From Galaxea fascicularis (Eukaryota; Cnidaria; Anthozoa; Scleractinia; Euphylliidae), in assembly GCA_948470475.1 (NCBI GenBank), contig OX419335.1, positions 43,981,365-44,045,364 on the forward strand: a stretch of DNA of 64,000 bases, given 5' to 3'. Each line of letters begins with the position of its first letter. Positions within the stretch are counted from its first letter, which is position 1. Below the pieces are notes generated by a model. It was not told the origin of the DNA, searched no databases, and worked only from the letters and a program-made list of their open reading frames with translations. This document shows, one piece after another, positions 53,120 to 61,900 of this stretch. The position numbers and the translations under genes were made by a program.

Positions 53120-56100
53120 TTGTCCAGGTTGGCATATTTCAGTTTCTATTGAATAAGATTGAGTTATCAGGGTTCGCACGCAACGGAACATTTTCCGCGA
53201 TTAAAAGAAAAGCACTTACAATGTATATACAATTCCTTTTATCTCTTCCTGAACCTGGTAGGGTGGGGGGTTGGAGGGAGGGATGGGGGGTCGGAAGATA
53301 AACTTTACGACGTCGAGACAATATCAAGTAGTTACAGAGCACATTTAAAGAACTGCCTCCTTTGGGATCCGTAATGTGGGGCAATTAAGGCCTATAGCGT
53401 AGTAACTAATTCCTCAGTTCTCGGAGGCCATCTACTCATTAATAATGAACTCAGAATTCTTAAAAAGAAAGTACTGTGAAATTAATTGCTACTGTTTTGA
53501 GAAACAGTGCAGTTGAACAGAAAAGAATTTAACTCTAACTCGAGCAAAATGAACGCGACTTTCCTCAACAGCGCAAAACCACATGAATGAACATCTATGT
53601 ATAGCATGGCGGAAAAATTGACCGAAACAACATCCATGCCTACGCAGTCCTAGTGTTTTTAATAGTCACGGCAATTATCGCTTCTCCCGTCACAACTGTT
53701 CTGAACGTGTTTGTATTCATTGCTGTTAAGACGAAACTGCGACTTAAAACTATGTCGAACATCGCAATCGGGTGTTTGGCTGTCACAGACGCTCTAAATC
53801 GAATATTTGGACTTCCTATTTTTAACGCGGCAAGAATATTAACCGTCAAAGCAGATTTTTGCACAGTGAAAAACCTGTCCTGGAATGTCATTTGAATGTT
53901 GTGTGGAGCAACAGTGCTTCACCTGGTCTTGATGAGCCTTGAACAGTACATAGCTTTAAAACATTCCTTCATCCACTCGACCATGGTCACAAAAGCTCGC
54001 GTACTCGGCTCTTCCTTTCTCGTGTGGATCGCAAAACTTTTTGTCACCGTACCTTTGGCTATTACAGACGTTGGCATTTATCTCAAGGTTTACAACAGTA
54101 TCCTGCTTTACTGCACGGTTGTCATTGCCTTCTGTCAAGTGACAGTTAACTTCGAAGCTCGTCACCACGAAAAGCAAATCGCGAGCCAGCAGGTCTCAAC
54201 AGAGGCAAGAAAAAAGTTCTTGATGGAGAAAAAGTCGCTCAAAACAACTACTACTGTACTTTTAGCACTTCTTATTAGTTATTCCCCTTTATTATATGGC
54301 TAGTGTTTGTATACGATATAACGCGCGCTCTGATTGGCTAAACGAAGCGAAGTGCTAGGGCATTATTCTCCCGTAATGCCCACGGGCCGATTACGGATGA
54401 TGCAAATTAGGAACAAAAACAACAAAAAGTCATCCAAAGACCACATTTGTTTTATTTACATTGAAAATTGGTGCCTCTAGAGCAAAAAACTGAAAACACG
54501 ACCAGGAAGACTGTTAGTCACCTGAGTTTGGAAAAAATTAATGAAAAGATTACCGTGAAGCGACGACTTGTGCTTGAACTAATTTTTTTCCCCTTAGAAC
54601 CGTTATGTTAGCCATATAATAAACAACTTAATAACCTCGACCGTTCGGTCGTTACGCGAAAATCTCAAACCTCGACCTAGCAGTATTGACCGAGCGATAG
54701 CGAGGTCAATACGGCAAGGCCTCAGTTTGAGATTTTCCCGTAACGACCTCACTCTCGGTTATTAAGTAGTTAATATTTATCGTTCGAACACTGCTAAGCA
54801 ACTCTGCGATACGGTCTACAAATACAGCAGGCGCTGTTTTCTTCACAGCAACCCTCATGGCAAGGTTGAACTCTTTACTCAACCCTATTATTTCCTGTGT
54901 TATGAAAAGGCAGTTTCGTGAAGCCTTTCTAGAAATGGTTTTGGGGAGACCAAAAAGCACATGTTGAAGAAATCGAATTGGGTGTTTGATGCCGATATCG
55001 ACAGAAAACAACCACAATAACAGCAACAGAAGTGACATACTATGAGAGCTCTTTCTTTGTGCTTTTCAAGTACATAGCTCTGTGCTTCACACTGGTATAA
55101 TTTACAAACAGAAAATTGAAAAAGAAACAATAAAAGAATAGTAATGGCGCTTAAAAAACGTATCCAATAATTGCAATTTACCAATTTGTGTTTGCTATAT
55201 CAACGACATTTTACAACTGACCAGTACACAAAGATGAAACGAACGATTCTCACAATCAAACCTCTGATCAGATAGAACGCCCACATACAGTTACATACAC
55301 TAACCTGATACCCGTCAGTACTGCGACCTTCACCTACATCAAACGAACGTCTGAAGCTATCGCATGCATCCTTTCAACGTCTGTGTCTCTAACAGACATA
55401 TCACTACGGCAACTATTGACGCACGTTAAACGCGAACTGAGGGACAGACAGGCACCACGCCGACCAGTTTACAAACTCAAATTGTGCGACAGCCAGGCCA
55501 CTTAATTGGCGAGACAGGAAGAAATTTGAATGCAAGACTGTCTGCCGAACACAAACATGCGACAAGTACTGGTGAAATCAACAATAACATTGCCTGAGCA
55601 CCATTTACAGATGTGTTACTTCTGGTACTAACTACTTCCACATTGAGGAAAGCTTGTTCACCAACTTAAATCCGACTTTGCGCCTTACAAACGATTTGTT
55701 GACGATAAAAACCAAGACAGACAATGGAAAAACCAATAATTGTTACAAACAACAAACCTCCGGATATTTGACTGACAAAAGACGGATCGAAACGCACTGT
55801 CTTCAGTGTTCACAGCCAATAACAACACAGGTTAACTGACAGATAAGACTAACAAGTTAAGAAAAAGTCATAAAAAAATAAATAATTACTTAATCGACCA
55901 ATCCACTAGAGGGGCTTTTAGAGAGACTGACCGGAAGAAGACCAGTTGGCTATTTACAAGGATGACAGAGGAGTTGAACCAGGCACTTACCCTAACAACA
56001 CTAGCTAGTTTTTCAACCCGGGTCATCGCACTGAAATCCAGCAGCCTAAACCACTCAGCCATACTGCCTCCACTCTCAGTCTCTCAGTCATCTTCCTAGA

Positions 56101-58909
56101 AAGCTTTTTTGGTTGTCACTTGTCCGTAAGTGTGCGCTGGCCAGCGTTTAGCTGGGAGCGAGCCCCGCACACCTACAGGTGTTGCGTGTGTCGTTTGGAT
56201 GTTTAACTGAGATTGAGATGACAGGAAAGAATAGCACAGCTCTTTTGCTCGGAAACGTCGACACAACATTCCTTACAAGCGCGATGCAGTAAAATGATAC
56301 CAAGAGGGAAAAACAAGTTTCCACTCCACAGCCCATTCAATTGACATTTTCTGATTCTGAAAGCCTAAATGGCGGTGACTCGCGTCCACTTTAGTTGCCA
56401 CCGAATTACCAAGCAAAGTTGACACAAGGTTTTAACCGTTAAGTAACCCAACGTCTGAACGGAAGTTAAACCTGCGATTGCGTGGGACTGCTGGCCAGAC
56501 CTTACGGTTTTATATTTGGTGATGGACTGACTGCTTGCCCTCCTGCACACCTCTTACTAACCGAGTTCGAGATCCGTACTGTATGTTACGAACCGAGTTT
56601 TTTCTCGTTCGCTCATAAATCAATGGGGAAAAACGAGGATCGGTAATAAAACGGGCTGATGCTTTATGTTCGCTATCGAGGCCGACAGGGTTTGGCGGGC
56701 AAGTTACACAAAACCAAATTAAAACAGCCAACTGGATATTTGGTGAACGCAAGTTCGTCCAACGAAATACCAACCCCACCTTCTCATTTAGAGCTCATTT
56801 TTTTCTTTTTTTCAACTTATTACCTTGACAGAAGGTCTCATCGCCGCTCCAAATTGCGTTCGCCTGACATTGCCTCACACGAGATCCTTTCAGTATGAAG
56901 CCTTAATCGCAATTAAAGGTCAATAAATTTGGAAACGTCGTTAAGCTTGATCCAACGATAGATCCGTTCATTGGAACATAAACAAAACCACAGTCTTTTG
57001 CTAAGGAAAGCCAAAACCAAATGAATCAATAGTAAAACTTGACAAACTCTTTCCTTAGTTCTTTTAAAAGGATCTTACCTTCACAATTTGTCTCCACACC
57101 ACTCCATGAGCCATTAGCTGAGCACTGGCGCTCAGCAGAACCTCTCATAATAAACCCATCATCACATGAAAATATCACAATGCCAGGATAAGTAGTTTGA
57201 CTTCCACGTTTAGTGCCATTGCGTGGTATACCAATAAAGCCACAATCTTTAGCTAGGGATGACAAAGTATAAAGCACAATGGAACATTTGAATGAAAAGG
57301 ACATTATTAGGCATGGAAAACGAAGAAGGAAATAAATAGAATAAGAAGAAGGACGGAAGAAAGACAATAACAAGAATATTATGGGTTCTAATGCTTTGGT
57401 CAAGCACTCACAGTTTTTCTGCATGCCCTACTACAAAAAGATACAAACATAATACAAATAGTCAACCATACAAGTTACCGGCGTTAAGCACGTAACACAG
57501 GCAGGTACGCAAGAAATTCAGGCGTCTGAATTGACACGGAAGAAATACTTTTACCAGCTGAGCCCGTGTTGGTCTGTTCTACTGTCGGTCTGCTCGCAAT
57601 ACCAAGAACGTCACGGCTTAAATGACAAACAATCGAGATTTCTTGGATGCAAACTATCGTCATACTATTTGTGGCAAGAGCTAATCTTCACCTCAAGATG
57701 ATCCTTGATTGATAAATGTCTACACGTCGTTTTTATAAAATACAATGAAATATTGCAACTATCTCAATTTCAAACAAGACGAGCAGGATATCGATTATAA
57801 GGGAATTTCCTTTCAGTTAATGTTACACCATATCTGAAACTTATTCTATACCTGAGCAGAGTGTCTCGTGGCCGCTCCACTGTTTATTAGCCTGGCAAGT
57901 TCGGGATGTAGAACCCATCAGATTAAAGCCATCATCACAGCGAACAGTTACACTGCTTAAGAATGTTGTCTTCTCACCAATAGCACTTCCATTAAGAGGG
58001 GAGATAAGAGGTCCACAATCAACAGCTTCAAGGAAAAGCCAGGCAAAGCCGTGAGCACTAAGGTATAACTACTTACGCCGTTCAGTTAATAATTTTCTTT
58101 TAGTTTAGAGTTCATTTAGTACATAAAGGTACTCTATGCAGTAAAATCTAATAGAGCGAAAGGTTTTTCTGGGTTTTCACAGTATAATTGCCACTTACGT
58201 TTGCAGATGGCCTCAGTTCCACTCCAGGTTCCGTTAGCTTGGCATTTTCTGACGACTGAACCTTCAATTTCGAATCCATTACCGCAAGTGAACGTTATTG
58301 AATGTGGGTACCTCGTCGATCCTCCTGAGACGGAGCCATGTTCTGGTAGTCTCGGCTTTCCGCAGTTGATGGCTTCAAAATGAGATAGGAACTACTTCAA
58401 AAGCAGGAGAATGCATCGCCGATGAATGCCAGTTAAGAACACAACCAGTGAGGAGGAGGTGGAGAACACAGTGGACCATGTTTAACAAAAGCCTGGAGAT
58501 TCTCCGTACGCGAGCATTCACAGGGGAATAATGCCGAGCACCAAAGCAAAGCCAATGGCAAGCTGCACTGAGCTGTCAGCTATATGATGATCAGCTCGCT
58601 ATTATGTACTTTTGCATTGACCAGCTTGGGTAAGCCGATTTACAGTGTAACAATGCACAGCGGATTAAGCCATGTTAGCGACAGAAATGGCCAGCAATGA
58701 TCGTGGTTTATGTACTTCTTTACACCGATACACAAATGAATTACCCTCATGTGATGAGATTATCGATCACTGAAAAATGTCCCTTCGATGAAACATAAAG
58801 CTCTAACTTGATCAACATTTCATGATAGCGACAACTCGACCGGAAGCATGGAAAATGGAACAAATTTAATGCGGTGTTCCAATAATGATCGATGAGTGGG
58901 TTGATGATG

Positions 58910-58940
<31 letters not shown>

Positions 58941-61900
58941 GGACGGACGGACGGACGGTCGGACGGACATATGGCCACGAAAATTTGAATAGCGAGTGCT
59001 TCTCAGTGTTTTAGCTTTACATTTCCGAGTCGAATGCGAGAAGATGTAAAGAGGCAATGAAAACACTAAGCTACATCAAGCTGGTTTACAGTTATCCCAC
59101 TACAGCCCGTGAAATAATTTTCTTAAACAAAGAGATATACTTCACAAAGTTTTAAGCTACCTTCACAAAACGTGCTGTCTCCACTCCAAGTTCTGTCTGC
59201 TTGACATATTCGAAGGTGAGATCCGCGTAAAATAAAACCCTTATCACAGCGAATCTCCACTTGGTTCGGGAAGTTGGTTGCTTCGCCAATCAACGAACCG
59301 TTCGTCGGTGAAGGAAGCTTTCCACAGTCAACAGCTTCAAAGAATAAAATACAACAAGGAAATTCAGTATAATTTACATTACAGTCAACAACTAGAGCTT
59401 GAGTCGAGTTTCCAATCGTGATTAGATAGAGATTTTCGCATCTGCTGAAACCTGGCCACACTGATATAGGGGATAGGTACGGTTCTAAAAAAACTGTGGT
59501 GCTGCGTCGGTGGGGAAGTTGTTCACAAAAATTGGATTTTATCAAAGGAGTTGATAATGTAAATTGACCACCGTTCAGGGATTCCAAAAGCTGACGTTTC
59601 GAGCGATCAATCAATCAATCAAATCGATAAATTAACACGGATAGTGTGCAGGGAGGATTTGGAACCCGGGACAGCTTAATTTCAATTCGGACGGCCCTAG
59701 CCACACGCGTACACGGTACATAGTGCATGCGGGGAAAATATCAGAGCAGGTAAAGACATCACAAGATGACCCTACCTTTACAAACCGGCATTACACCGCT
59801 CCACCTCTTATCAGCCATACATTTTCTGGAACGTGATCCAATTAAATCAAATCCTACATCGCACTTAAAAGTGATAGTGTTAGGAAAAGTCGTGTCTTTT
59901 CCCTCTGATGAACCGTTCATAGGCGAAGAAAAAGCACCACAATCAACAGCTACATCAGACATGAAAAGAAATAATAAAAATTATACGGACTGATCTCATG
60001 AATTAAGAGTACCAAGTTAATCCCACTCAACTTTGCTCTTTTAAAGGCAAGATCATCTGATCCAACTCGTAATTCCGCTTCTTTCGAAAGTACTGTAATT
60101 GATTTCACTTTTCCTTTTGCGTGTTCTTTCTTTCAACGCATTGCTGTTCAGTTTTTCTTGTTCAGACAAGTTTCTTTTGTTGCAGTCTTATTCCAGTTGT
60201 CTTAACATTTAATTACGTATACCCTAAGAAGACGTATAATGATTCAGGCATCTATACAGAGTTAAAGCGCAAAGAATTGACGGCCCTGTTGTTTGTTTGT
60301 TAGCTATTATTACTTACCATCACAGAACGCTTCGTTTCCGCTCCACGTTCTGTTTGCCTGACACGTTCGACGTTGAGATCCGCGAAGAGTGAAACCTTCA
60401 TCGCAACTAAACTGCACTTGATTCGGGAAGGTTGTTTCTTTACCCAACATAGAACTGTTCATTGGTTTTAACAGCTTCCCACAATCAACGGCTTAAATGA
60501 GGATTAAAAGGGAGGAAACAGTTGCTTTCATACTTGTTCAGTTTCATAAATGCAAATGTACTTACAGAGGGCTTAAGTCCAGGGATGAATTAATATGAAG
60601 GACGTTGAAGTAAAGAAAACTGAATAATTGACCATTAATCGCTATTGTTACCGAGAACAAGGACAACATAGAAACGTACCTTAATGTAAAAGGTACGTAT
60701 GTAGCGATTGTCGTTACTGGTTAAAAATATCCTTTTGTGGCTTTCTTGTTCTTGTTGTTCTTCTAATTACAAAAACCTAAAATGTACTAGTATGATGACA
60801 TCAACGGTCTGCCGCTGGGAAGCTGATCCAAAACTGTTGTACCGCCAGGAATGATGACCACCAAACGACTTTTCAATGCATTGTTTGTGCTTATAACACG
60901 AGGCAATTCATGAAGAAACTACAACTGGTTACCTGCACAAATGACATCTTTTCCACTCCACTTTTTGTCCGATGTACACATTCTTTCTTTGAAACCTACC
61001 AAATCGTAACCCTCGTCACACTCAAATCGAAGCGAGCTTTGAAAAGTGGTTTCGTTGCCAATGTACCTTCCATTCTTGGGTTTCGCTGGAAAACCACAAT
61101 CTACAACTGACATAAAAAAGCTTTTTTACAGCAACTATAGCGTGTAGACTGACTTTTGACCGCTGGCGAACCTGACAAACCATCGGGGTTTTGTTACAAG
61201 TCAGTTTTGCTGTTTAAGACCCAGTCACGTTAAACTTTTTCAGTGCAACATATTTTCTAATACCATTAATAGCTGCTTTACATCGCTTAAACGTAACTTT
61301 CAAACTCGTTCGTTCGTTCATTTGCCTTCGCCCACTCATTTTTAACACTCGCAACTGTCACAACCTTACTGATCATCACCGGAGTAAAGCAAGAAGTACG
61401 TTAACGAAAATAGTCACATACAGACAAAAATTTATAAGTAAGTAAATGCACATTCGCCACACTAGATTAAATAATTATAATATTAATAGGAGAAAAACTA
61501 AGAGTTAAAAAAAAGCAGAGTTACAGAAAGTCATACATGTCTGTATGCCTGAGTTTGCCCGCTATAATTCCGATAACCTGTGATCAGGCGTCTTTCATAT
61601 TTTTTTAGGGAGGGAGGGTATGATCTCAGGTTATAAATCCGAATGATTTGATTATTTCTTTTACCAATTTAAACGAAGCAGTAACAGCAACAGAAATAAG
61701 AAAAGTACGGCAAAATACTGTTCATGAAGACAAGATTATGTGATATTTGGATATGACATCAGTAATTTTTCTTCAATTTACTAGCGATGAAGGCACTGAT
61801 TGGACACACCTTCGCATACTGGCTGCTGTCCTGTCCAGGTTCCATTCGACTGACACTTACGTTTTTCCGAACCCACCAGCTCATAACCAAAGTCACAGTC

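Larger units (their letters stand above)
53605..54967 (+). pseudogene. Rhodopsin-like GPCR pseudogene, antisense in an intron
   Basis: Readable as a class A receptor: TM1 around 53640-53730, TM2 with [18 protein letters not shown]3 to the MSLEQYIAL segment (in place of D/ERY), TM4, TM5 and a basic loop KKSLKTTTT into TM6 at about 54290. After two MITEs it resumes at 54770 and runs through [16 protein letters not shown] (the NPxxY region) to a stop at 54965-54967. Three lesions: no in-frame start (an ATG at 53606 is one frame off), an in-frame TGA at 53893-53895, and the MITE split. Intronless and opposite to the host gene. Ligand class cannot be assigned. Confidence 0.8.

Noticed and set aside
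58866..59066. Ser/Val/Cys-rich small protein
   Set aside because: Produced by translating the ACAG/ACGG microsatellite.
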